The notes below the pieces were generated by a model. That model had not been told where the DNA came from. It made no database searches and was given only the letters and a program-made list of their open reading frames with translations. Below, one piece after another: positions 54,338-63,055 of a stretch of DNA of 64,000 bases. Source of the DNA: Sphingomonas paeninsulae. Its GTDB lineage: Bacteria; Pseudomonadota; Alphaproteobacteria; Sphingomonadales; Sphingomonadaceae. Location of the stretch: contig NZ_CP032827.1 in the NCBI RefSeq assembly GCF_003660165.1, positions 62,001-126,000 on the forward strand, written 5' to 3'. The number at the start of each line of letters is the position of its first letter. Position 1 is the first letter of the stretch. The translations under genes and the position numbers were made by a program.

Positions 54338-54354
54338 ATGCATTATCAATACAT
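54338..54354. promoter_or_regulatory. NsrR-like operator 2
   Basis: ATGCA-N7-TACAT, one mismatch from a perfect palindrome, with a further half-site AAGATGC at 54324-54330. It lies 17 bases before the truncated haemoglobin start, where a repressor would block transcription. Confidence 0.5.
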
Positions 54355-54370
54355 GAATAGGAGTCGGTCG

Positions 54371-54775
54371 ATGGACGACGGGAATGAGATCACGGAGGAA
54401 GCCCTCAAACGGCTTGTCTCCCTGTTCTACGAGCGTGTCCGCGAACACGAATCGCTGGGTCCGGTCTTCAACGATGCCATCGAAAGCTGGCCCGAACATC
54501 TCGAGAAGCTGGTCGCCTTCTGGTCGTCGGTGATGCTCACCACTGGCCGCTACAAGGGCAACCCTGTGGCCGCCCACTTCAAGCACGGGACACGTATAAC
54601 GCCCGAACTGTTTCAGCGCTGGCTGGCGCTTTGGAACAGCACCACGGCCGAGGTCATGGAGCCCTTTGCAGCCGCTGCGCTACAGGCCAAGGCCGCGCGG
54701 ATCGCAGAAAGCCTGCAACTGGCGCTCTTCTTCAAACTCGATCCAAAAACCAAACCAGACCGCGCAGCGGCCTGA
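54371..54775 (+). CDS. Group III truncated haemoglobin
   Basis: A 134-residue truncated globin from ATG 54371, with AGGAG seven bases upstream. Likely haem-pocket residues are Tyr20 (LFYERV, position B10) and His72 (FKHGTRI, proximal). RWLALWNST is the group III helix G/H pattern. Group III globins take part in NO or O2 chemistry. It opens an operon with the alternative oxidase and flavohaemoglobin genes. Confidence 0.88.
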   Translation: MDDGNEITEEALKRLVSLFYERVREHESLGPVFNDAIESWPEHLEKLVAFWSSVMLTTGRYKGNPVAAHFKHGTRITPELFQRWLALWNSTTAEVMEPFAAAALQAKAARIAESLQLALFFKLDPKTKPDRAAA

Positions 54776-54792
54776 CCGTCAAGGAATCCTTC

Positions 54793-55482
54793 ATGCCAAC
54801 CGCTCCCTTTGTCGACCTTAGCGTCCACTGCAAACCGCGCGGTCCGTCCGATCGCATCGCGCTGACCTTCACCAAGATACTGCGGTTCACGGCCGACACA
54901 TTCTTCGCCAAGCGCTACGGCCACCGTGCCATCGTGCTTGAGACTGTAGCGGCGGTGCCGGGCATGGTCGGCGCAACGCTGACGCATCTGCGTTGCCTGC
55001 GGCGCATGTGCGATGACAAGGGCTGGATCCGAACCTTGATGGAGGAAGCGGAGAACGAGCGGATGCACCTGATGACCTTCATCGAGGTGGCCAAGCCGAC
55101 TATGTTCGAGCGGCTCATCATTCTGGCCGTTCAGTGGGTCTTCTACCTCGCCTTCTTCACGCTCTATCTGCTCAGCGCCAAGACCGCACACCGCGTGGTC
55201 GGATATTTCGAGGAAGAGGCGGTGATCAGCTACACCCTCTATCTCGCTGAACTTGACGAGGGTCGTTCCCCCAATGGCCCGGCACCAGCAATCGCGCGGC
55301 ATTATTGGAAGCTTGGAGACGATGCGACCTTGCGCGACGTGGTGCTCCTGGTCCGCGCCGATGAGGCGCATCACCGCGATATCAATCATGGCTTTGCAAA
55401 CGAACTCGCCGGATTGGCGGTCAACCATGCGGCGGTGGCGCCCTATCCGGACCATGCCGACGACATTCGGTTGGCAGCCTGA
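54793..55482 (+). CDS. aox: Alternative oxidase (AOX)
   Basis: A 229-residue di-iron alternative oxidase with the expected ligands: Glu50 (LETVA), Glu89 and His92 (NERMHL), a Glu in FEEEAV (140-142), Glu191 and His194 (DEAHHRDI). Two hydrophobic helices ([16 protein letters not shown]) anchor it to the membrane surface. It reduces O2 to water with ubiquinol and is not blocked by NO or cyanide, unlike haem-copper oxidases. AAGGA precedes ATG 54793 by seven bases. In Vibrio fischeri, aox is controlled by NsrR, which fits this location. Confidence 0.93.
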   Translation: MPTAPFVDLSVHCKPRGPSDRIALTFTKILRFTADTFFAKRYGHRAIVLETVAAVPGMVGATLTHLRCLRRMCDDKGWIRTLMEEAENERMHLMTFIEVAKPTMFERLIILAVQWVFYLAFFTLYLLSAKTAHRVVGYFEEEAVISYTLYLAELDEGRSPNGPAPAIARHYWKLGDDATLRDVVLLVRADEAHHRDINHGFANELAGLAVNHAAVAPYPDHADDIRLAA

Positions 55483-55483
55483 C

Positions 55484-55753
55484 ATGGCCGAACCCTATCG
55501 CTCAACCCCGGTGTTCGACGAGACCACCCTCCCTGCGGCGCTGCGCGCGCGACACACGACCAAGGCCGGGGTCTGGGGCATTGTTCGCGTGCTCGAAGGC
55601 GCAGTGAAACTGACCTATCTCGAGCCGCCTTCCGAACGTCTGCTTGATCCCGACACCCCGGGACCATTGCTTCCCGAACAGCCGCATTTTGTCGAACCAA
55701 TCGGCGCGATGAAGATGCGGGTCGATTTCTACAGTGAACCGCCGGGCGGCTAA
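55484..55753 (+). CDS. DUF1971 protein (YeaR/TehB N-terminal-like)
   Basis: An 89-residue protein: YRSTPVFDETTLPAALRARHTTKAGVWGIVRVLEGAVKLTYLEP, then FVEPIGAMKMRVDFY. The family includes E. coli YeaR, whose operon is regulated by nitrate and NO through NarL and NsrR, so its presence in this NO cassette agrees. The start lies one base after the AOX stop. The beta-barrel fold suggests ligand binding; the activity is unknown. Confidence 0.85.
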   Translation: MAEPYRSTPVFDETTLPAALRARHTTKAGVWGIVRVLEGAVKLTYLEPPSERLLDPDTPGPLLPEQPHFVEPIGAMKMRVDFYSEPPGG

Positions 55754-55798
55754 TCCCGCCCGCGCCAGCCTACCCCATTATCAAGACAGGAGACGTTG

Positions 55799-57010
55799 AT
55801 GTCACAGACACTCAGCGAGCGCACGATCGCGCTCGTCAAAGCCACGGTTCCCGCACTCGAAGCCCATGGTCTCGATATTGTCCATGAGATGTACGCGCGG
55901 ATGTTCGAAAATCCCGAGATTCGCGACCTTTTTAATCAATCGCACCATGGTGACACCGGATCGCAGCCGCGCGCATTGACCGCAGCCATCCTCGCTTATG
56001 CGGCGAACATCGAGAATCTGGGCGCCCTTGCCCCGGCGGTGGAGCGGATTGCGCAAAAGCATGTCGGTCTGCAGATCCTGCCCGAACATTATCCCCATGT
56101 CGGCGAAGCGCTGCTCGGCGCCATCAAGGCCGTGCTGGGCGATGCCGCCACCGAAGAGATTCTCGCTGCCTGGGGCGAAGCCTATTGGTTCCTGGCGCAT
56201 ATCATGATTGCGCGCGAGGAGCGGCTCTACAAGGAGCACCGCACGGCGGATGGCGGCTGGGAGGGCTGGCGCACGTTCACGATCGACGCGGTGCGCGCCG
56301 AGAGCAGCGTCATCACCTCGTTCATTTTGCGCCCCACCGACGGGCGATCGGTCATTCGTCACAAACCCGGTCAATATCTGACCTTCTGGCTCGAGATACC
56401 CGGCCATCCTCCAGTCAAACGCAATTATAGCGTTTCACAAGCCGCCAATGGCGAGACCTATCGTATCTCGGTAAAACGCGAGCCCCTCGGCCTCGCCTCG
56501 GGCTGGCTCCACGACCAGGCAAAGCCCGGCACCGTGCTCAAGGTGGCCGCGCCCGCAGGCGAGTTCTTCCTGACAGACAATCCCGAACGCCCGGTCGTGC
56601 TGATGTCCGGCGGGGTCGGCCTGACCCCGATGGTCGCAATGCTCGAAGCCGTAGCGCAGCAGCATCCTGACCTTCCCGTCCAATATCTTCATGGAACACT
56701 GGATGGCTCGACCCACGCACTTTCCAATGACGTCCACGCACTCGCGACCGGTCGCCCGAACATCCGCGTCACGAACTTCTACCAGACACCAAGGACACAA
56801 GACGTTGCGGGCCGGGACTATGACCATAATGGGCTGATCGACGAGCAGTGGCTCACGACCCATACGCCGATCGAAGAAGCAGACTATTACCTATGCGGCC
56901 CGCGACCATTCCTGCGCGCGTTTGTCGCCACCTTGTCGCTCGCTGGCGTCGCATCTGACAGGATTCATTATGAGTTTTTCGGCCCTGCCGACGAACTCCT
57001 CGCCGCCTGA
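55799..57010 (+). CDS. hmp: Flavohaemoglobin NO dioxygenase
   Basis: A 403-residue flavohaemoglobin. The globin domain has Tyr32, Gln56 and proximal His88 (IAQKHVGLQ). The reductase domain shows RNYSVSQ (FAD), MSGGVGLTPMV (NAD) and YLCGPRPFL. It turns NO plus O2 into nitrate with NAD(P)H. AGGAG lies six bases before ATG 55799. It is placed with two other NO-related genes and qNor. Confidence 0.94.
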   Translation: MSQTLSERTIALVKATVPALEAHGLDIVHEMYARMFENPEIRDLFNQSHHGDTGSQPRALTAAILAYAANIENLGALAPAVERIAQKHVGLQILPEHYPHVGEALLGAIKAVLGDAATEEILAAWGEAYWFLAHIMIAREERLYKEHRTADGGWEGWRTFTIDAVRAESSVITSFILRPTDGRSVIRHKPGQYLTFWLEIPGHPPVKRNYSVSQAANGETYRISVKREPLGLASGWLHDQAKPGTVLKVAAPAGEFFLTDNPERPVVLMSGGVGLTPMVAMLEAVAQQHPDLPVQYLHGTLDGSTHALSNDVHALATGRPNIRVTNFYQTPRTQDVAGRDYDHNGLIDEQWLTTHTPIEEADYYLCGPRPFLRAFVATLSLAGVASDRIHYEFFGPADELLAA

Positions 57011-57023
57011 AGGGACGACCGAC

Positions 57024-57497
57024 ATGGATGACCTCACCATTGCGCGCATGATCCATATCCTGGCCATCGTATGCTGGATCGGCGGGGTTGCGTTTGTAAC
57101 CACCGTGGTCATCCCGTCGGTCAAAGCCTTGCCATCATCCGAGAGGCTGGCTGCCTTCCACCGCATCGAAAGCCGCTTTGCCCCGCAGGCGCGCATCTGG
57201 ATTCTATTCACTGGCGCAAGCGGCCTGTGGATGATCCAGCGCGGAGGAATGTGGGATCGCTTTCGTGATCTGCATTTCTGGTGGATGCACGCCATGCTAT
57301 GCGTCTGGTCGATCTTCTTTTCGGTGCTGTTTATCGTTGAACCGCTAATCTTGCGTCGCCGGTTCGAGTTTTGGGCGGTAAGATCGCCGGATGGAGCGTT
57401 CAGGCTGCTCCACCGCGCGCATATCCTTCTACTTGGTCTCAGCCTAATTACCGTAATCGGTGCGGTTGCCGGAAGCCGCGGGTTTTCGCCATTTTAG
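57024..57497 (+). CDS. Four-helix integral membrane protein of the NO cassette
   Basis: A 157-residue protein with four hydrophobic segments (ARMIHILAIVCWIGGVAFVTTVVIP; RIWILFTGASGLWM; WWMHAMLCVWSIFFSVLFIVEP; LLHRAHILLLGLSLITVIG). Several histidines (HILAIVCW, WMHAM, HRAH) lie near the membrane and could bind haem or copper. Similar COG5615/CopD-like proteins sit beside NO genes elsewhere; the activity is unknown. Confidence 0.65.
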   Translation: MDDLTIARMIHILAIVCWIGGVAFVTTVVIPSVKALPSSERLAAFHRIESRFAPQARIWILFTGASGLWMIQRGGMWDRFRDLHFWWMHAMLCVWSIFFSVLFIVEPLILRRRFEFWAVRSPDGAFRLLHRAHILLLGLSLITVIGAVAGSRGFSPF

Positions 57498-57523
57498 ACA
57501 GCCGATGAAGGAGTCCGACCGTT

Positions 57524-57850
57524 GTGCCTGATACGGAAAACAGATCGATAGATCCCGAGCGCATCGACGCGGTCGCGCACGCCGTCCATGTGCTTTGCCA
57601 TGGACGATCCGATGTCTCGCTAGCGGCGCATGTGACGGCGACGGTTGCCCAGCATCTAGCAGACGCCACGCCGATGACGGATTCGAGCGATGCCGATTTT
57701 TTGGCGGAGCGCGCTGCGCTGGAAGCGGCCGTAACGAAGAGGGTGGAGCAGCTACAAGAGAGCCAGGCGGAGTCGGACGCCGTCGACGAGGCATCGCGGG
57801 AATCTTTTCCTGCCAGCGACTCACCCGCGTGGGTTTCACGCCGGCATTAA
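57524..57850 (+). CDS. Hypothetical protein with C-terminal SFPASD motif
   Basis: A 108-residue soluble protein, GTG start. It is acidic and ends DEASRESFPASDSPAW, a tail motif (E.SFPASDPP..) that I recall on many small proteobacterial proteins of unknown role. The middle is a coiled-coil-like ERAALEAAVTKRVEQLQESQ. It sits between the membrane protein and cupin genes of the NO cassette. Confidence 0.55.
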   Translation: MPDTENRSIDPERIDAVAHAVHVLCHGRSDVSLAAHVTATVAQHLADATPMTDSSDADFLAERAALEAAVTKRVEQLQESQAESDAVDEASRESFPASDSPAWVSRRH

Positions 57851-57883
57851 CCGTCTCAGGCAACGGCAGAAGGAGAATTGATC

Positions 57884-58225
57884 ATGGCACTTCATCACGC
57901 ACAGCACGGCGAAGTCGTACATCTCTCAGACTTGGTGGTCAGTAGAGATGATGCCCACTCGACCGCCCTCGTCAAAACCGGGGCCTTTGAGGCGATCCAT
58001 CTCATCGTCCATGCTGGCGCCGTAATCCCACCGCACCATGTTGCCGGACAAGCGACGCTCCACTGTCTGCGTGGCAGGGTGTCTGTATTGCTCGGAGACG
58101 CGGCGGCTATCCTGCAGGCGGGCGACTGGACGTATCTCGACGGCGGCGAGGAGCATGGCATCGAAGGCATTGAAGATGCAGCCTTGCTGCTCACGATATT
58201 ATTCGAGCATCCAACCTTAAGCTGA
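57884..58225 (+). CDS. Cupin-domain protein
   Basis: A 113-residue single-domain cupin. IPPHHVAGQATLHCLRGRVSVLL gives the first cupin motif with two His, and GDWTYLDGGEEHGIEGI gives the second with a His. These would bind a metal. AGGAG lies eight bases before ATG 57884. Function unknown, perhaps a sensor or small-molecule enzyme in the NO response. Confidence 0.8.
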   Translation: MALHHAQHGEVVHLSDLVVSRDDAHSTALVKTGAFEAIHLIVHAGAVIPPHHVAGQATLHCLRGRVSVLLGDAAAILQAGDWTYLDGGEEHGIEGIEDAALLLTILFEHPTLS

Positions 58226-58300
58226 GCCCATTTCGGATGTTGAACGTGTGCCGGACCGTTCAGCTCTTTTTCAACCTTCGGTTTCGCCAGGAGACGCGCA

Positions 58301-60622
58301 ATGGACGAAGCCGCCCAACCCAAATGTGATCCAGAAATCAGTCCAATATCGAAATGGTGGCTGCGATCAGTCCTGATGGTGATGACCCTTGGCTTTGCGG
58401 GGCTTCTGGCGATCACCATGCTCTCTTATCGAAACGCGCCGCCCATCCCCGATACTATTATAGACGCCAGTGGAGAGACCCTGTTCACAGGCGATCAGAT
58501 CCGCTCGGGACAGGCCATATTTCTGCGCTATGGCTTGATGGACAATGGCACGGTCTGGGGGCATGGGGCTTATCTTGGCCCTGATTTTTCGGCCGAAACG
58601 CTGCATCAGATTGGTGAGAGCGTAGCCACGTCCCTGGCACAGCAACAGTTCGCCAAGTCTTTGACTGCTCTTAACCCACTCGAGACAGGGTCGATCCGCG
58701 GTCAGGTCGCCGTCACGCTGAAAACCAATCGATTCGATCCGGCGAGCAACACCCTGAACCTGACTGCGCCGGAGGCCGTCGCTTATCGCGCACAGACAGC
58801 CCGCTGGACAGCCTATTTCATCAACCCAGCACGCAACGGCGGTCTTGCGCCCAAGCTCATCACCAATTCGGCAGAATTGCACGACTTGACTGCCTTTTTT
58901 TGCTGGACTGCCTGGGCGTCGGTCGCCGATCGGCCTGGGGCGGATTATTCCTACACCAACAATTTTCCCTATGACCCCGGCGTTGGCAATGTCGCTCCGG
59001 CCGGTGCGCTGCTGTGGAGCGCGCTCAGCCTGATCGTACTGCTTGGCGGTATAGCGGCCGTCCTGCTCGCCTTTGGTAAATTCGACTATCTGGGCTGGAT
59101 TACGCGGGGCCATAGCGCCACGCCGCAGGTGATCCCGGGGCAGGCAAGCCCCGGCCAGCGCGCCCTCGTCAAATTCTTCGTTGTCGTCTCCTTGCTGTTT
59201 CTCATGCAGACGCTCGTAGGTGGTGCGGTTGCGCACTATCGCGCCGATCCGGGAAGTTTCTACGGCTTCCAGCTCGAGACTATATTTCCGAGCAACCTGA
59301 TGCGCATCTGGCACTTGCAGACCGCGATCTTCTGGATCGCGACGGCCTATGTGGCAGCCGCGCTGTTTCTCGGCCGCTCGCTCCGGACCGATGAGCCCCG
59401 CTGGCTGCCCGCAGCCATTCATCTTCTGTTCGCGGCTTTCGCTGTCGTCATCGGTGCCAGTCTCCTTGGCGAATGGGCGGGCATCTCCGGGTGGCTTGGC
59501 GACTGGTGGTTCCTGTTCGGCAACCAGGGCTGGGAATATCTCGAGATCGGCCGCTTCTGGCAGTATCTGCTCGTTGTGGGATTGCTAGGGTGGTTCGCCC
59601 TGCTCTGGTGGATTGCGCGGCCCAGCCAGGTCACCAACGTCCATGCAAGGCCGATCGTCCGAATGTTTCTGTTAGGCGCGCTGGCCATTCCCGTCTTCTA
59701 CGTTCCCGCCCTCTTTTTTGGCGCCAAGACCAACTTTACAGTGGTCGACACCTGGCGCTTCTGGATCATCCATCTGTGGGTTGAGGGATTTTTCGAATTC
59801 TTCGCAACCACCGTGGTCGCGCTGATGTTGTTCCAGCTAGGCCTCACGGGGCGGAATACCGCGCTGCGCGTCATTTATCTCGACGCGATCCTCTATTTCC
59901 TCGGCGGCCTGATGGGGACTGGCCATCACTGGTACTTCTCAGGCCAGACCCAGATCAATATGGCGGCTTCGGCGCTTTTTTCGGCACTTGAAGTCGTGCC
60001 CCTCACATTGCTGACACTCGACGCATGGGATTTTGTCCGCACGACACGCGGAGAAACCGGCCAAAATGGGGGAGCTCCGGCGCTGACCCACAAGTGGACC
60101 TTTTATTTCCTCATGGCGGTGGGATTCTGGAATTTCCTCGGCGCCGGTGTTTTCGGATTTATGATCAATCTGCCGATCGTGAGCTATTATGAGGTTGGAA
60201 CGATCCTGACGCCCAATCACGGCCACGCCGCCATGATGGGCGTCTTCGGGATGCTCGCGCTAGCCCTGATGGTGTTTGTGCTGCGCCAGACGACTGACAT
60301 GGCGCGCTGGTCAGGCATCGAAAAATATATCCGCATCGGTTTCTGGGGGACCAACATCGGGCTCGCGTCAATGGTGGTGCTCAGCTTGTTTCCTTCTGGA
60401 GTTCTGCAGGTCTGGGATGTGGTGCAGCATGGCTATTGGCACGCACGCAGCATCGAATATACCGGCACTGCGGTCGCACGGCGGCTCGAATGGATGCGGC
60501 TACCCGGCGATTTGATTTTCATCATCTTTGGTGCCGTCCCGCTCAGCATAGCCGCGTTAAAAGCATATTGGGGTGTTCTCTCCCATGATTATGATGCTCA
60601 GGAAAGTTACATGAAGAGTTAG
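58301..60622 (+). CDS. norB: Quinol-dependent nitric oxide reductase (qNor)
   Basis: A 773-residue qNor with an N-terminal extension (about 220 residues, including a periplasmic domain) fused to a 12-helix catalytic domain. Haem and metal ligands are in WRFWIIHLWVEGFFEFFATT (a His and Glu), GHHWYFSG and NHGHAAMMGVFGM. It takes electrons from ubiquinol and reduces NO to N2O. It closes the NO cassette, so the cell can remove NO with Hmp when O2 is present and with qNor when O2 is scarce. Confidence 0.94.
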   Translation: MDEAAQPKCDPEISPISKWWLRSVLMVMTLGFAGLLAITMLSYRNAPPIPDTIIDASGETLFTGDQIRSGQAIFLRYGLMDNGTVWGHGAYLGPDFSAETLHQIGESVATSLAQQQFAKSLTALNPLETGSIRGQVAVTLKTNRFDPASNTLNLTAPEAVAYRAQTARWTAYFINPARNGGLAPKLITNSAELHDLTAFFCWTAWASVADRPGADYSYTNNFPYDPGVGNVAPAGALLWSALSLIVLLGGIAAVLLAFGKFDYLGWITRGHSATPQVIPGQASPGQRALVKFFVVVSLLFLMQTLVGGAVAHYRADPGSFYGFQLETIFPSNLMRIWHLQTAIFWIATAYVAAALFLGRSLRTDEPRWLPAAIHLLFAAFAVVIGASLLGEWAGISGWLGDWWFLFGNQGWEYLEIGRFWQYLLVVGLLGWFALLWWIARPSQVTNVHARPIVRMFLLGALAIPVFYVPALFFGAKTNFTVVDTWRFWIIHLWVEGFFEFFATTVVALMLFQLGLTGRNTALRVIYLDAILYFLGGLMGTGHHWYFSGQTQINMAASALFSALEVVPLTLLTLDAWDFVRTTRGETGQNGGAPALTHKWTFYFLMAVGFWNFLGAGVFGFMINLPIVSYYEVGTILTPNHGHAAMMGVFGMLALALMVFVLRQTTDMARWSGIEKYIRIGFWGTNIGLASMVVLSLFPSGVLQVWDVVQHGYWHARSIEYTGTAVARRLEWMRLPGDLIFIIFGAVPLSIAALKAYWGVLSHDYDAQESYMKS

Positions 60623-60785
60623 CAAGACCCGAGTCCGGCATTTCAGTGGCACCTCAATGGGCCTCTGCCTGACCGGAAAATTTCGCTCGAGCTTGCTTGT
60701 AACTTCGGCTTTGTGGGACAGCCATCCCAGGGTTTGCGCTTGCCGTTTCGGTAGGCAGGTGTCTTGAGCTTTTTACAGGGGTGAT

Positions 60786-61133
60786 ATGAAGAAAAATCCA
60801 TCGATCCTATTGGCGCTAGGCCTGCTGATATTAGCGGTTGGTGCCGTATTGAGCTTTTCGTCGGGCCCTCCGAAAGCTGGTTCCGCCATTGCAGCGCAAT
60901 GCAGGGAACGGATGAAGAGTCAGGGTGCAGAAATGGTCGCGAAATGCGATGAGGCTGCCTTTGCTACCGCTATGACGGCGACAGACGCAACCGCTGCGGC
61001 GCGCGCTATCAGCGCGGCGAACAACAGCGAAATCGGCAGCAACAGTCTCGCAATGTTCCTTATTGGTATTGGGAGCGTGTTTGCCGCGCTCGGCGGTCTC
61101 ATGCTTTGGAAACAGAAGGTTGATGCGCGGTAG
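60786..61133 (+). CDS. Hypothetical membrane protein
   Basis: A 115-residue protein with helices near residues 7-27 (LLALGLLILAVGAVLSFSS) and 90-108 (LAMFLIGIGSVFAALGGLML), joined by a 60-residue soluble loop with two cysteines (AAQCRERMKSQ; AKCDEAAF). No family is recognised. It follows qNor by about 160 bases on the same strand. Confidence 0.55.
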   Translation: MKKNPSILLALGLLILAVGAVLSFSSGPPKAGSAIAAQCRERMKSQGAEMVAKCDEAAFATAMTATDATAAARAISAANNSEIGSNSLAMFLIGIGSVFAALGGLMLWKQKVDAR

Positions 61134-62008
61134 TGGATTGAACGCATCACCGTTTCTGATGACGGCGATCTGACGACGGCAAGAAGACAAAATGGCTGTG
61201 GGGCCTCAGCAAGATTTGGCGCTTTTGGATTTTTGCCTTCGTTGCTTCAGATGAGCAGGCAGAAGCGCCCGTTCAGACGTCGACCACGTTTGCGCATTGT
61301 CTTGCGAGTGAGGCCAGTGTTTCGACCGCGGGGAAGATCGAAAGCGCCGCAACGCGGGCTTTCGATCTCCGCAAGTAAAGGGCCTATGCCGAACTGATAA
61401 ATGGGCTTCCTCGCCCGCGCAGGAAGACTTCGGGGATGCGCAGCGTGCATGGATCGCTTTTCACGGCGCCGCCGCGCTCGCGCGCAGCACACCGTACGCA
61501 AACCGACGGGGCACCAGGTACGTGCCGATGGAGGCTCCATCTGCGACGCGAAACACACGCGACCGCGCCTTACAGCTGGCAGCAAGCCTGAGCACCATGA
61601 GGATTGAGGAATGACCATACAGCGAGCCTGTTCGACGCTGGATGGATAACAGCCCTTGCGCGCAACGGACTGCAACCGATTCCTCCGTAGATGTTCATAT
61701 ATTGGTAAGCGACCGCGGATTTCTCGCGAAGTTTCGAATTAATGGCCGTGATAATCTTGTGCGTCGCATCGATGAAGCGACGCTGGCTGGCAGCCAATGA
61801 AGGAAGCGCTGATGCTCGGTGCGTCGTTGTCGGTCTCAAGCGACGTTTAATAATCCTTTCTAGCGTTTGAGCGAAATGGCAATTTGGATAAACGTAGGCC
61901 AACGGCCCGAAAAACAGGAACAAATCTTCCTCGCATGATAGAAGCGGCGCGGGCTTTTGGTGACACTTACGCCGACCACACTTAACAGCGAACAGCGGGA
62001 TTTTAGAT
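61134..62008. other. Intergenic stretch without a supported gene
   Basis: About 875 bases. Frames on both strands are rich in Arg and Cys and lack domains, a mark of chance reading of GC-rich DNA. It holds no recognisable RNA gene or repeat. A decayed gene cannot be excluded. Confidence 0.4.
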
Positions 62009-62800
62009 ATGATCAAAGCGCGTAGCGCCGTTATTTTTCTGCTCAGCCTTGCCGCAGCCAGCGGCGCGCTCGGCGCCGATAGGCCTATCGCCACCATCGA
62101 TCTCGCTGGCCCATTCGCAACACGTACGCCGTCGCGGCTGATAATAACGCAAAGCGAGCTTCCTGGAGAATCAGCGACTGGCGATCCGGAACCTGGCGTG
62201 ATTATGCCGTGCCTTCGTCATTCCAGGTCCCCTGCTTGTGATACCGCCCTGACCGCCCGCCTCGACCCCGATACGCCGAAGAACAACTTCGACGCTCCAC
62301 ATTATCTGCGCACAGCACACGTCGCATATCGGCAGGCTGGAGACAGACAGCCGCTGCTGATTGTCGTTCTGGCGAGCATTCACGCTGGTAATGGCGGGCA
62401 ACTCGTCGGCACGCAGGCGCTCGCTTATCGCCGCGATACCGACCACTTCGTGCGCTTGTTCGCGCACAGCACGGGCACGAACAACAATCAAGAGGTGCGC
62501 TTTATCGAAGCAGGGCCGCTACGCGGCGCCTTCGTTACTGTCGAGCCAACAACCGACGCACCGTTCGGCTATTGGGTCACGGTCGCGCGATCGGGCGGCG
62601 CAACAGCGCCGTATCGTAATGTTCTGCGATACCGCAGCACGACGCGTTACAACGATGGCAACGCGCTGCCGGTGATAGACTCGGAGATGCCGCAGATACT
62701 GCACCGTCTCTCATTGTGGCGACCGGGGCAGAAGCTAACGACACCATTGTCTGGCTGCCCAAAACCCACACTCAGGAACGGTGCGTTGTGGTGCGCGTGA
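62009..62800 (+). CDS. Hypothetical secreted protein
   Basis: A 263-residue protein with a signal peptide (FLLSLAAASGALGA, cleavage about residue 23). The remainder is soluble and beta-rich (PLLIVVLASIHAGNGGQLVGTQALAY; GAFVTVEPTTDAPFGYWVTVAR). Cysteines occur in PCLRHSRSPACD and the C-terminal GCPKP/LWCA, which could form disulphides. No family is recognised. Confidence 0.65.
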   Translation: MIKARSAVIFLLSLAAASGALGADRPIATIDLAGPFATRTPSRLIITQSELPGESATGDPEPGVIMPCLRHSRSPACDTALTARLDPDTPKNNFDAPHYLRTAHVAYRQAGDRQPLLIVVLASIHAGNGGQLVGTQALAYRRDTDHFVRLFAHSTGTNNNQEVRFIEAGPLRGAFVTVEPTTDAPFGYWVTVARSGGATAPYRNVLRYRSTTRYNDGNALPVIDSEMPQILHRLSLWRPGQKLTTPLSGCPKPTLRNGALWCA

Positions 62801-63055
62801 TCGCCTTCCGCCGCGGATCAGCGTACCTGAAATGTGGTTCCTCACTCAAATAAACATCGAATATTTTCGATCGGCCAGGCTCCCGGCAAGAAGCAAAACG
62901 AACAAACCGAAACATTTTCTGATTATCTTTAGTTTGAGAGGTTTATCACCACATTGGACGATGATGGTGTGCTGGTTTTGTAAAAAACCTGATTACGGCG
63001 AAATCGGGCAGGAACAGGAGAAGCAGCCTTGAACTTTATCATCGTCCTGCGTCTG

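Noticed and set aside
61247-61675. Minus-strand frame in the gap after the qNor region
   Set aside because: Composition is dominated by Arg and Cys, with no start signal or domain.
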